Shown: piece by piece, positions 15,833 through 24,075 of the stretch
Layout: each line of letters begins with the position of its first letter
Numbering within the stretch: position 1 is the stretch's first letter
DNA from: Hahella sp. HNIBRBA332
GTDB lineage: Bacteria > Pseudomonadota > Gammaproteobacteria > Pseudomonadales > Oleiphilaceae
Direction: 5' to 3'
Length of the DNA stretch: 64,000 bases
Assembly: GCF_030719035.1 (NCBI RefSeq)
Contig: NZ_CP132203.1
Coordinates: 744,001-808,000, forward strand
The notes under the pieces: generated by a model
What the model was told of the DNA's origin: nothing
The model's database searches: none
Seen by the model: only the letters and a program-made list of their open reading frames with translations
Made by a program: the position numbers and the translations under genes

Positions 15833-18565
15833 TTGGGAACCCGACATTTAGAAGCGCTGTTCAACCCTAAGTCCATCGCGGTGATCGGCGCGTCCGAACG
15901 CTCTAATAACCTGGGTGGCATGGTGTTGCGCAATCTGATGTCCACGGACTATTCAGGGCGTTTGGTGGTGGTGAATGACAAGGGCTATCACGACGTGCAT
16001 GGCGTCCCCTGTGTGAAACGACCCCAGCAAATGCCGTTTCGGCCGGATCTGGCGATTATTTGTACGCCTCCAGAGAGCGTGCCGCGCATTGTTCGGGTGC
16101 TGGGCTCCGTCAAGGTAAAAACAGCGATGATCCTTACCGGCGGCCTGTCGCGCACTCACAGCCGCAGCGGCCGACCGTTGATGTACTCCGTCCAGGAAAT
16201 TGCGTCTGAGTACGGCATACGTATTCTGGGGCCGGAAACCATCGGTATGCTGTCCCCCGCCAGTAATCTGAACGCTACTTATATGCATATGGGCGTGTTG
16301 CCGGGCAAGATCGCTTATATCGGCCAGTCCGGCTCTCTCGCCAGTGCAGTGATTGACTGGGCGTTCACCCGGGGAATCGGCTTTTCGCACCTTACCACCC
16401 TGGGAGACGGCATTGACGTCGGGCTGGACGACCTGATCGATTACCTGGCCCAGGATCGCAGCACCAAAGCTATTTTGCTGCACATGGAGAACATCCATTC
16501 GCCCCGACGTTTTATCTCCGCTGTGCGGGCGGTGTCCCGGGGTAAGTTGGTGATCGCCGTGAAAAGCGGCCGCACTCCGGCATCACAATGGCGTCCCGCA
16601 GAGTTGCCTTTGGGAGTGGTGGACGGCGACAAAATTTTCGACGCGGTGTTCCGGCGCGCCGGGGTGCTGCGGGTGAACGGCGCTGATGAGATGTTCGATG
16701 CGCTGGAGACTTTAACCCGGATGAAACCGGTGCGTGGCGAGCCATTGCACATCATCAGCAATGGTCTGGGCCCTGGAGTGCTGGCGGTGGACCGTTTGGC
16801 GTCTTTAAATGGTGAGTTGGGTTCATTGTCGCCGGAAACAGTGAGTGAACTGGGCAAGCATCTGCCGCCTTATTGGACGCGCCGCAACCCGATTGATCTC
16901 AACTACGACGCCAACCCGGAGCTGTATCGCCGCACTCTGGAGATTCTAGGACGCGATCCTCATGTGTCCAATGTGCTGGTGTTGTACGCCCCGTCCCTGA
17001 CGGAGGACAGTCTGCAGGTGGCGGATGCGGTGATAGAAGCAAGCAAGCGTTCCCATCTGAATATTTTCACCTGCTGGCTGGGGCACAGCACGGTGTATGA
17101 CGCCAGAGAGGCCTTTTTCCATAGCGGCGTGCCCACATTTTCCACGCCGGATAAGGCGGTGAAAGCCTTCATGCATATGGTTAACCACCAGCGCAGCCAG
17201 CGGGTGTTGCGGGAGACGCCGGAGTCATACACCGACCCGGTGGTGGATCGTTCCCGCGCGCGCAAGACCATTCAGAAGATATACGCGTCAGGGCGGCGGG
17301 TGCTGACCAATGCGGAGTCGCGGCAGATTCTCACCGACTACGGCATAAATATGCAGGATACGCGTTACTGCGAAACAGAAGAGCAGGTGGTGGAAGTGGC
17401 GCAGGAATTCGGCTCGCCGGTGGATATCCGCATTTTGCACGAACACAGCTGTATCCCCTTTAAAGACGAGAAGACCGGCCGCGGTCGCTATAAGGGCAGG
17501 GTGAAGGGGCTGGTGGAGGAGGCGTCCATTCGCGATTCCTGCCGCTACCTGTTGACGCACTACAGGGAGCACTTCCCGGACAGCGGATTTTTAGGCTTTG
17601 CTGTGCAGCCCAGTTTTCAGACGGTTGGCGGAGTGGGGTTCAGTTTAGGGGTCACCCGCGATCCAGTGTTTGGACCTTTGATGGTGTGCGGCGCCAGCGG
17701 CGCAGCAGTGAATGTGTCGGCGGATCGCAAGCTCGCCCTGCCGCCGTTGAACATGGTGCTGGCTCGGGATCTTTTGCTGCAGACGCATATGTTTCGCCTG
17801 CTGAAAGACTATAGCTATAACCCGGAACAGGATATCGCCAAGATCTGCGAAACCCTGGTGATTCTGTCGCAGATCATTATCGACATTCCTGAGATCAAAG
17901 GCCTTGAGGTTATGCCGCTGTACTTTGACAAACACGGGGCGGTGGCGGTCAACGCCATGATTGATCTCGACAAGCCGGCGAAGCTGGCGATTCAGCCTTA
18001 TCCGCAAGAACTGCGGGAATGGATCATGCTGCCCAAGTCGAAGCGCAAGGCGGAAATCCGTCCGGTGCGTGGAGAGGACGAGCCGAGTCACATTGAGTTT
18101 TATTCCGGGCTGTCGCCGGAATCGATTCGTTACCGCTTTTTCCACTACCGGAAATCCTTCACTCACGATGAAATGGTGCAGATGCTGCAGATCGACTACG
18201 ATCGGGAAATGGCCTTTATCGCCATGTCTCCAAAGGAAAGCGGTTATGGCGAGGATACGCTTGGCACCGTGCGCGCCTGGACCGATGCGGACAATCTGCA
18301 GTGTGAGTTCGCCATCATCGTGCGCGATGATCTGCGTGGTGAAAACCTGGGATGGGTGCTGATGCGCAAGATCATTGAGTACTGTCGGGAGAAAGGCACA
18401 GTGGAAATGGTGGGCTCAGTGTTGCCGGATAATAAGCCGATGTTACGTCTGGCGGAAAAGCTGGGATTCAGTATTCGCTACGATGACGAGGAAGGGGTTA
18501 TGGCCCTGCGTTTGCCGCTAAACGCGCCAGATGAGTGGCAAGCGGAGCGCTTGAAGCGCAAATAA
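15833..18565 (+). CDS. pat: PatZ-type protein lysine acetyltransferase (acyl-CoA synthetase-like plus GNAT)
   Basis: A 910-residue protein. The start is TTG 15833 with GGAGA at 15821; the nearby ATG at 15819 is out of frame. The N-terminal CoA-binding domain (LFNPKSIAVIGASERSNNLGG) is followed by a succinyl-CoA synthetase-like part. Next is an ATP-grasp-like part whose usual substrate loop is replaced by an insertion (FKDEKTGRGRYKGRVKG). From about residue 745 comes a GNAT domain (RPVRGEDEPSHIEFYSGL, then GENLGWVLMRKIIEYCREKG). Length and order match E. coli PatZ and Salmonella Pat, which inactivate acetyl-CoA synthetase by acetylating its catalytic lysine. The acs gene is in this window at 29100. 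A divergent deacetylase-family gene lies upstream. Confidence 0.9.
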   Translation: MGTRHLEALFNPKSIAVIGASERSNNLGGMVLRNLMSTDYSGRLVVVNDKGYHDVHGVPCVKRPQQMPFRPDLAIICTPPESVPRIVRVLGSVKVKTAMILTGGLSRTHSRSGRPLMYSVQEIASEYGIRILGPETIGMLSPASNLNATYMHMGVLPGKIAYIGQSGSLASAVIDWAFTRGIGFSHLTTLGDGIDVGLDDLIDYLAQDRSTKAILLHMENIHSPRRFISAVRAVSRGKLVIAVKSGRTPASQWRPAELPLGVVDGDKIFDAVFRRAGVLRVNGADEMFDALETLTRMKPVRGEPLHIISNGLGPGVLAVDRLASLNGELGSLSPETVSELGKHLPPYWTRRNPIDLNYDANPELYRRTLEILGRDPHVSNVLVLYAPSLTEDSLQVADAVIEASKRSHLNIFTCWLGHSTVYDAREAFFHSGVPTFSTPDKAVKAFMHMVNHQRSQRVLRETPESYTDPVVDRSRARKTIQKIYASGRRVLTNAESRQILTDYGINMQDTRYCETEEQVVEVAQEFGSPVDIRILHEHSCIPFKDEKTGRGRYKGRVKGLVEEASIRDSCRYLLTHYREHFPDSGFLGFAVQPSFQTVGGVGFSLGVTRDPVFGPLMVCGASGAAVNVSADRKLALPPLNMVLARDLLLQTHMFRLLKDYSYNPEQDIAKICETLVILSQIIIDIPEIKGLEVMPLYFDKHGAVAVNAMIDLDKPAKLAIQPYPQELREWIMLPKSKRKAEIRPVRGEDEPSHIEFYSGLSPESIRYRFFHYRKSFTHDEMVQMLQIDYDREMAFIAMSPKESGYGEDTLGTVRAWTDADNLQCEFAIIVRDDLRGENLGWVLMRKIIEYCREKGTVEMVGSVLPDNKPMLRLAEKLGFSIRYDDEEGVMALRLPLNAPDEWQAERLKRK

Positions 18566-18618
18566 ACAACGCAGGCCGATCCGTCGTTGAAGGAGTCGGC
18601 CCGCGCTGCAGCGCTGAT

Positions 18619-19542
18619 TTATTCCTGAATCACCGCAGACATATCCTCTCCGCCCAAAACCTTGATCAGGTCTTCGGTCATGCGGGAGAACTCAAGCGTC
18701 ATCAGGCTGAAGTCGGCGGCGAAACGCTCGGCGGCCTCGCCAGTGTCGCCATCCTTCAACTGCTCCTGCAGGGTGTCCATAAACTTGATGCGTTTGATCT
18801 TTAGATCGTCGCTGACCGCGAAGCTCAGCTTCTCGTCCCATTCCAGGGACAGCTGCGTCACCTGCATGCCGTTTTCAATATGCGTGGAGATGGCGTCCGT
18901 CAACGATTCGGTGCCTTTGCAGCGAATGACGGTGTCGGAACCGTCGCCGGAACGCAGTTCACAGTTGTCGCCGGAAACAAAAGGCGTTGGCGTGTTGTCT
19001 TTTTGCACCCAATCGGAGAAGTGCACTGCGGGAGCCTCATTCAACGCCACGAAACGAATCGGCAGCGTGCCCATGGACTGACGCAGGAAGGATGTGAACT
19101 CGTCGGCGCGGGTTCCTGAGGACGTATCCACTACCAGCAATCCTTTATCCAGATCGATGTAGGCGGACATCAGGCGTGAACGCTTAAACGCCTGAGGCAG
19201 CAGAACAGTGATGACCTGTTCCTTCAATTCGTTCTTTTCCTTCTTGCGCAATTTGCGCTGCTCGCGCTCTTCGATTTCCTGAGCGCGTTCTTCCACTTCT
19301 TCCTTAATGACGCTGGCGGGCAGAATTTTTTCTTCCCGTTTCAGAGTCAGCAACAGGTAGCGGCCTTGTTGATAGACCAACGCGTCGCTGACCAGTGGCG
19401 CAGCGGGAACCCAACCCAGGCGATACGTGTCGTTGGCCTGGCAAGGGGTGAAAGCATGTTCGCTCAAACCGGTTTCCAGGTCTTCCAAAGGCCAGGGCAC
19501 GGGTTTGGTGAAACGATAAATCAGTGCGTTTTTGAAAAGCAT
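18619..19542 (-). CDS. rdgC: Recombination-associated protein RdgC
   Basis: A 307-residue DNA-binding ring protein that modulates RecA. It is recognised from the N-terminus (MLFKNALIYRFTKP, WVPAAP) and the central SGTRADEFTSFLRQSMGTLP. A charged coiled segment of Glu/Lys/Arg covers residues 82-110, as in the family. It is convergent with pat. The 53-base gap contains a GGCCGA/TCGGCC stem and a GCGCTGCAGCGC palindrome that may act as a shared transcript end. Its length is typical. Confidence 0.96.
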   Translation of the reverse strand: MLFKNALIYRFTKPVPWPLEDLETGLSEHAFTPCQANDTYRLGWVPAAPLVSDALVYQQGRYLLLTLKREEKILPASVIKEEVEERAQEIEEREQRKLRKKEKNELKEQVITVLLPQAFKRSRLMSAYIDLDKGLLVVDTSSGTRADEFTSFLRQSMGTLPIRFVALNEAPAVHFSDWVQKDNTPTPFVSGDNCELRSGDGSDTVIRCKGTESLTDAISTHIENGMQVTQLSLEWDEKLSFAVSDDLKIKRIKFMDTLQEQLKDGDTGEAAERFAADFSLMTLEFSRMTEDLIKVLGGEDMSAVIQE

Positions 19543-19690
19543 AGGTCTCTATTTTCTTAGTGAAGAAGGAAATCGGGCCGGGAATTATGGTGGACCAGAA
19601 GGAATTTGGCTAGTTGAGGTTTCGTAATTCCCGTCCCGCGCGAACGACAGCTGGGCGAAGGCGCGCATCGGCGCCGGCCCTGATCGCATA

Positions 19691-21268
19691 TCAATACTTT
19701 TTATTGTTGTTGCGGTAAAGCGTCGTGAAAAACTCAATTCTCTGGCGGAATAAGCCCGCCATCGGTTCGGCGGCGTCGCCCAGTACCATCATGATCTGAT
19801 TCTGGGCGTTATAGGCGGGCCAATTGGGCAGCGTCGGATCACTGGGCGAAGCGCTGCGCATGAAGTTGACCAGATAGCGTTGAAAGCGCTGCGCCATGGT
19901 GATGTCCTGAGGCTGGAAATTGGCGTACATCTCTGGAATCAGACTATAGGTTCCGAATGTGAAAGGCAGGTGCCAGCCGTGAGGCGCGCCGGAAAATTGC
20001 TCGCGCAGATATTGCGGCGCGTAGTTAAAGTAATAGAACCAGGCCGCAGCGCGGTTGGATTGTTCCAGCGCCAGCCAGCGGTTAGGGGCATTGTAGCGCA
20101 TGTCGGAAAATACTTTTTCTGCGAACTGCGTGTCGCTCCAGTCCTTTGGATACAGGGCGCGAGCGGTGTCCTTCTGATCGCCCAGCGGCGCCAGAATGGT
20201 TTCCTGGGTCAGGCCCAGTTGCGGCGCGATGCTGACTTCATAGCTGTTGACGCCAGTCAGCAGAGGAACCGGCGCGATCAGCTTGCGATCCACCGCATCC
20301 AATAAGGTGTAAGGAGCCGCTTCGTCGCCGATGATCGGGCCGAACGCCGCATCCGGCGGCAGCTCGTTATTCAGCTTTATCAAAGTTCCGGCGGGAATGG
20401 CGCGTAGTTGAGCGGCGTCCGCATCGGCCGCGACGCCAGCTTGCGTCGCGGCTTTCATGCCTGATTTTTTCGCCTGATTGCGGTCTTCCAGTTTGAGCCA
20501 GGGATCGCCGCTTTGTGCGATGACTTTATGAAACAGCCCCAGCGCTTTCGGCGAGGCCATCAGATAGTAAGCGCTGACGGCGCCGGCGTCGTCACCCGCC
20601 AAGGTGACGTTGCCGGGATCGCCGCCAAAGGCGCTGATATTCTCCTGCACCCATTTCAAGGCTTCAATCTGGTCCAGCAACCCGAAGTTCGCGGGGGTGG
20701 TGACGTCCTCGCGAACCAGGGCGGGATGATCAAAGAAGCCGAAGTAGCCCAGGCGATAATTAAGTGTGACCACCACAACCCCTTGGTTAGCCAACTGTGC
20801 GCCGTTGCTCAGTGGATAACTGACGACGCCGCTGCGGTAGTCTCCGCCATGCAGCCAGACCATTACCGGCTTAGGCGCATCGGGAGCGCCGATTGGCGAG
20901 GAGGGCGCCCAGACATTGAGCGTCAAGCAGTCTTCACTGATCGAGGGCGCGGGCAGCCTGGTATTGGGGTCCTCTTGTGCGGATTGAGCGCACGCCGGAC
21001 CAAATTGGGAGGTGACGCGTACGCCGCTCCAGGGCTGAACCGGCTGCGGCCGTCGCCAGCGATTTTCTTTGATGGGCGGCGCGGCGTAGGGAATGCCTTT
21101 GAAAGCGCGTACGCCAAGTTCGTTGACGCCCCTGATCAGTCCTGATTTGATCTGGACCAGCGGGCCGTTAAGGTCTTCCGCTTGGGCTCCGGACAGTAAT
21201 AACCCGGAAAGCAGCATCGCTTTGGCCAATGTTGTTAAGACTTTGTATCCGGTGTTTCCTGAGTGCAT
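19691..21268 (-). CDS. Secreted type-B carboxylesterase homologue with Ser-to-Asp nucleophile change
   Basis: A 525-residue alpha/beta-hydrolase of the carboxylesterase/cholinesterase family with a signal peptide (positive N-terminus, hydrophobic residues 15-27, cleavage near AQA-ED at 30). Family landmarks are present: FKGIPYA, SEDCLTLNVWAP, the oxyanion-hole WLHGGDYRSG and the NYRLGYFGF segment. The nucleophile elbow GESAG reads GDDAG (225-229), so Asp227 replaces the catalytic Ser; the codon is GTC on the plus strand at 20588-20590. The other triad members appear intact (Glu344 in NSYEVS, His430 in APHGWH). It is probably not an ordinary serine esterase. A binding or adhesion role, as in neuroligin-like pseudo-esterases, or an altered chemistry, is possible. 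Confidence 0.85.
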   Translation of the reverse strand: MHSGNTGYKVLTTLAKAMLLSGLLLSGAQAEDLNGPLVQIKSGLIRGVNELGVRAFKGIPYAAPPIKENRWRRPQPVQPWSGVRVTSQFGPACAQSAQEDPNTRLPAPSISEDCLTLNVWAPSSPIGAPDAPKPVMVWLHGGDYRSGVVSYPLSNGAQLANQGVVVVTLNYRLGYFGFFDHPALVREDVTTPANFGLLDQIEALKWVQENISAFGGDPGNVTLAGDDAGAVSAYYLMASPKALGLFHKVIAQSGDPWLKLEDRNQAKKSGMKAATQAGVAADADAAQLRAIPAGTLIKLNNELPPDAAFGPIIGDEAAPYTLLDAVDRKLIAPVPLLTGVNSYEVSIAPQLGLTQETILAPLGDQKDTARALYPKDWSDTQFAEKVFSDMRYNAPNRWLALEQSNRAAAWFYYFNYAPQYLREQFSGAPHGWHLPFTFGTYSLIPEMYANFQPQDITMAQRFQRYLVNFMRSASPSDPTLPNWPAYNAQNQIMMVLGDAAEPMAGLFRQRIEFFTTLYRNNNKKY

Positions 21269-21472
21269 TCTAAAACCCTTGAACTAACTACATGGCGTTG
21301 ATTTATGGGCGGTTTGCGCCGTGCTTGCTATAGTCCATTTGTTATATTTTGGCGGCGTGATTTAAAAGTCTTTTATAGTCAGGGCGTTAGGAATCCCAAT
21401 ATGGATGGCGACGCGGGGGCGTTCCATGGCTTGTATTTATATCCGGGACCATCAATGAATAGTTTTCAATGG

Positions 21473-21495
21473 ATATCCGGTTCACAGCCGGATAT
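21473..21495. promoter_or_regulatory. Inverted repeat ahead of the YjbR-family gene
   Basis: ATATCCGG (21473-21480) and CCGGATAT (21488-21495) form a perfect 8-bp inverted repeat with a 7-base spacer, about 50 bases before the next start. A third half-like TATATCCGGG lies at about 21438. It could be an operator or a hairpin in the leader. Confidence 0.35.
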
Positions 21496-21543
21496 AACTG
21501 TGAGTCGTTTAATGCGACGCATGCAGCGTCTGAGTCTTGTCCA

Positions 21544-21915
21544 ATGAATATCGATGAAATCAAACACTACTGCCTTTCACTTCCCGGCGTGGAGCGGATC
21601 GAGTATGGAGAGCCTTCCAATATCCTGGTGTATTACGTGTTGGGGCGGAAGTTCGCCTACTTTAAAACCAGTGCGCCGGAGCGCTGGCGTTTCAGTGTGA
21701 GAACTACCCCTGAACGCTTTCTGGAATTGACGGATCAGGAAGGGGTGAAACCGGCGCGCTACATGCACCGGTTTCACTGGGTGTCTATCGTCGACGCCGC
21801 CGCGTTTAACGAGGACTACCTGCGCGATCTCATCGACTGGTCCTATGATAAGGCGGCCGCAAGCTTGCCGAAAAAGCGTCGCCTGGCGTTGGCGCAGCTG
21901 TCTTCGGAAGCATAA
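21544..21915 (+). CDS. MmcQ/YjbR family protein
   Basis: A 123-residue protein of the MmcQ/YjbR fold (CyaY-like double-wing). I chose ATG 21544 because the sequence MNIDEIKHYCLSLPGVE is the normal family start; the frame open from 21469 adds unrelated residues. The conserved core includes FAYFKTSAPERWRFSVR and PARYMHRFHWVSI. Members are often called DNA-binding, but their function is not established. It is convergent with the binding-protein genes that follow on the minus strand. Confidence 0.85.
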   Translation: MNIDEIKHYCLSLPGVERIEYGEPSNILVYYVLGRKFAYFKTSAPERWRFSVRTTPERFLELTDQEGVKPARYMHRFHWVSIVDAAAFNEDYLRDLIDWSYDKAAASLPKKRRLALAQLSSEA

Positions 21916-21936
21916 GCGGACGGCTGGACTAAGTCG

Positions 21937-22701
21937 CTACTTGGTCCAGCCGTCGACGATTTCCTGCAGTTTGCCGGATTGTTTCAACTTTTCCACCGCC
22001 GCGCTCATCTTGGCGATGAAGTCATCGCGGTAGGGAAAGTTCTGATTCTTGGAGTTAGAGAACGCCAGATAGGCGACTTCTTCGCTGATAACCGCAGCGG
22101 GTGTAATCTTAAGGTCCTTGAGGGTGGGGTCGGAACGGTTGTTCTCCAGCGTCCACAATACGGAAAGCTTGTCATTGGGATGGCCGTCTATGCGTCCCGC
22201 CGCCATTTTTTTCAGGTTGGCGAGAATATCGGAAGCTTGGCTCATATTGAACATAGCTTTCTCTTCATCGGATAGCGTAGCGAAGCCGCTTTGCAAGCCA
22301 ACGCGCATGCCTTTGAAGTCATCCGGCCACTTGCTCAACTGCTTTTTACTGGCCATGTCCTGCGTGACGAACATCGCCACAGTCTCTGCCAACAAGGGAA
22401 CGGAGTAATCCATCCAGGGGCGGTCTTCAGGGCGGTAATAAGGTGGGAACAACGCAAACTCTTCACCGCTCTCCATCTGCGCCAACGCGCGTTTCCAGGG
22501 CAGGGGCTTTAGCGTAATTGCATAATCCGGCGTCAGCTTAGCCGCCTCCATGATGATGTCCACGTATATTCCCTTGGGTTTGCCGTTCTCTGCATAGCTA
22601 TAAGGAGGGTAGGCTTCATCCATCAACAGGGTGACGGACTGCGCGGCGGCGAACCCCGCGAATCCCAACATCAGGGCGGCGAATAGAATTATTCTTTTCA
22701 T
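21937..22701 (-). CDS. Orphan periplasmic substrate-binding protein (type 3), copy 1
   Basis: A 254-residue protein with a clear signal peptide (MKRIILFAALMLGFAGFAAAQ). The body has the bacterial extracellular solute-binding family 3 pattern (LLMDEAYPPYSYAENGKPKGIYVDII, quoted in part; KPLPWKRALAQMESGE; GRIDGHPND). No permease or ATPase genes are adjacent. Orphan proteins of this type in gammaproteobacteria often have unknown ligands or serve signalling. It is about half identical by eye to the next gene at 22755, with the same motifs in the same order, so the pair is a tandem duplication. Confidence 0.85.
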   Translation of the reverse strand: MKRIILFAALMLGFAGFAAAQSVTLLMDEAYPPYSYAENGKPKGIYVDIIMEAAKLTPDYAITLKPLPWKRALAQMESGEEFALFPPYYRPEDRPWMDYSVPLLAETVAMFVTQDMASKKQLSKWPDDFKGMRVGLQSGFATLSDEEKAMFNMSQASDILANLKKMAAGRIDGHPNDKLSVLWTLENNRSDPTLKDLKITPAAVISEEVAYLAFSNSKNQNFPYRDDFIAKMSAAVEKLKQSGKLQEIVDGWTK

Positions 22702-22754
22702 ACAGACTCCTCTTCAGTGGTTGTCATGAGTGAAAAAGCGAACATGTGGAAACA

Positions 22755-23555
22755 TCAATAACCAGCGGCGGCATTTACGTCCCGGGTCCATTTGTTGACG
22801 ATTTGCTGCAACCGGTTCTTATCCCTCATGCGCGTCAGGGATTGATTCATTTTGGCGATGAAATCCGCCCGATACGGCCATTGTTCGGGCTGGATGTTGG
22901 AAAAGGCGAGGTAGGCGACCTCCTCGTTAATAATGGCTGCGGGGGTGATTTCCAACGTGGCCAGAGCCGGGTCCTGACGGTTGTGCTCCAACGTCCACAC
23001 CACCGACAGATAGTCATTGGGATGACCGTCTATGCGATTCAGCGCGATTTGTTTCAGGTTGGTAAGAATATTGGGCGACTCAGAAATGACGAACAGCTCC
23101 TTTTGTTGCGGCGACAGCGTGGCGAATCCCAACTGCAGGCCAATGCGCAGGCCTTTATAGTCCTCCGGCCAGCGAGTGGGCTTGAGACGCTCCAGCAACT
23201 CGGGTGGAGTAAATAACACGACCGTTTCTTTAAAAAGCGGAACGGAGTAGTCCATCCAACCACGACTGACCGGGCGGTAATAGGGCGGGAGCACGGCGAA
23301 GGCGCGCCCGGTTTCAACCAGATTGAGCGCTCTTTTCCAAGGAAGCGGCTTAAACTTGACCTTGTAGTCAGGAATGGATTGCATCGCCTCTTTGATGAAG
23401 TCGACATAGATGCCTTTGGCTTCATTGTTTTCGGCATAGCTGTATGGCGGATACGACTCGTCCATAAGCAGGACTATGCTTTGTGCGTCAGCCCTCGTAT
23501 ACCCGGCCAGCAGGAGAAGAAAGGCGATGATGCTGAGTGCTTTCATATTGCCCAT
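22755..23555 (-). CDS. Orphan periplasmic substrate-binding protein (type 3), copy 2
   Basis: A 266-residue paralogue of the gene at 21937, transcribed in the same direction and upstream of it by 53 bases. The signal peptide is MKALSIIAFLLLLAGYTRADA. The start could be ATG 23555 or the in-frame ATG at 23546; neither has a strong ribosome site, and the second gives the more typical signal peptide. Shared motifs are MDESYPPYSYAENNEAKGIYVD, KFKPLPWKRAL and NRIDGHPNDYLSV. The C-terminus carries an extra VNKWTRDVNAAAGY. No transport partners are visible, so ligand and role are unknown. Confidence 0.85.
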   Translation of the reverse strand: MGNMKALSIIAFLLLLAGYTRADAQSIVLLMDESYPPYSYAENNEAKGIYVDFIKEAMQSIPDYKVKFKPLPWKRALNLVETGRAFAVLPPYYRPVSRGWMDYSVPLFKETVVLFTPPELLERLKPTRWPEDYKGLRIGLQLGFATLSPQQKELFVISESPNILTNLKQIALNRIDGHPNDYLSVVWTLEHNRQDPALATLEITPAAIINEEVAYLAFSNIQPEQWPYRADFIAKMNQSLTRMRDKNRLQQIVNKWTRDVNAAAGY

Positions 23556-23636
23556 ATGCTGGAGGCGGTTTATTAGAAGATATAGAACAGCGTTGGTTGT
23601 TTTTCAAACGGGGTTAGTAAAGATGGATAGAAGATA

Positions 23637-23969
23637 ATGGCTAAGAAGATCATACGGCGGCTAGTAATATTTGTGGCGATGGTTGGGCTATTTCTAAGCG
23701 GAGTAGTGGTAGGCGTCCGTTACAATTTGACGGATCTGCTGTGTCCGATGGAGGCCTCTCCTTTTCGGTTGGAGACGGACTTGGTCAGCATGGAAGGAAT
23801 CGTATTCCCTAAAGGAACTATCGTGCCGTTGCGGCGTTGCGCCTACATGCAACGGTTTGAGTGGAATTTCGCCATTGATAACTCAGTGAGGCTCACACCG
23901 GCGCAGGAGGAAGACCCTGAACACTACGGTTTTTCCGTCATCGCTCCAGTCGGGCAAGCCCAAAAATAA
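23637..23969 (+). CDS. Small membrane-anchored protein of unknown function
   Basis: A 110-residue protein I do not recognise. Residues 7-27 form one hydrophobic segment after a lysine/arginine-rich start, so it is probably an inner-membrane protein with a periplasmic domain. Two Cys (in LLCPME and LRRCAYM) could form a disulfide. The repeated FP/IVP phrasing (EGIVFPKGTIVPLRRC) suggests a small beta domain. It lies between the binding-protein pair (divergent) and the chemoreceptor gene (same direction, about 100 bases downstream). No function is proposed. Confidence 0.65.
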   Translation: MAKKIIRRLVIFVAMVGLFLSGVVVGVRYNLTDLLCPMEASPFRLETDLVSMEGIVFPKGTIVPLRRCAYMQRFEWNFAIDNSVRLTPAQEEDPEHYGFSVIAPVGQAQK

Positions 23970-24075
23970 GCGGACACCATGTCGTTTAGCCACCACGTTT
24001 TTTGCCCGGCAGGCGTTTTTCGACTTCACTTGTATAGTACTAATGCTTCATTGAAGACGGAAAAGGGTGACTGCT

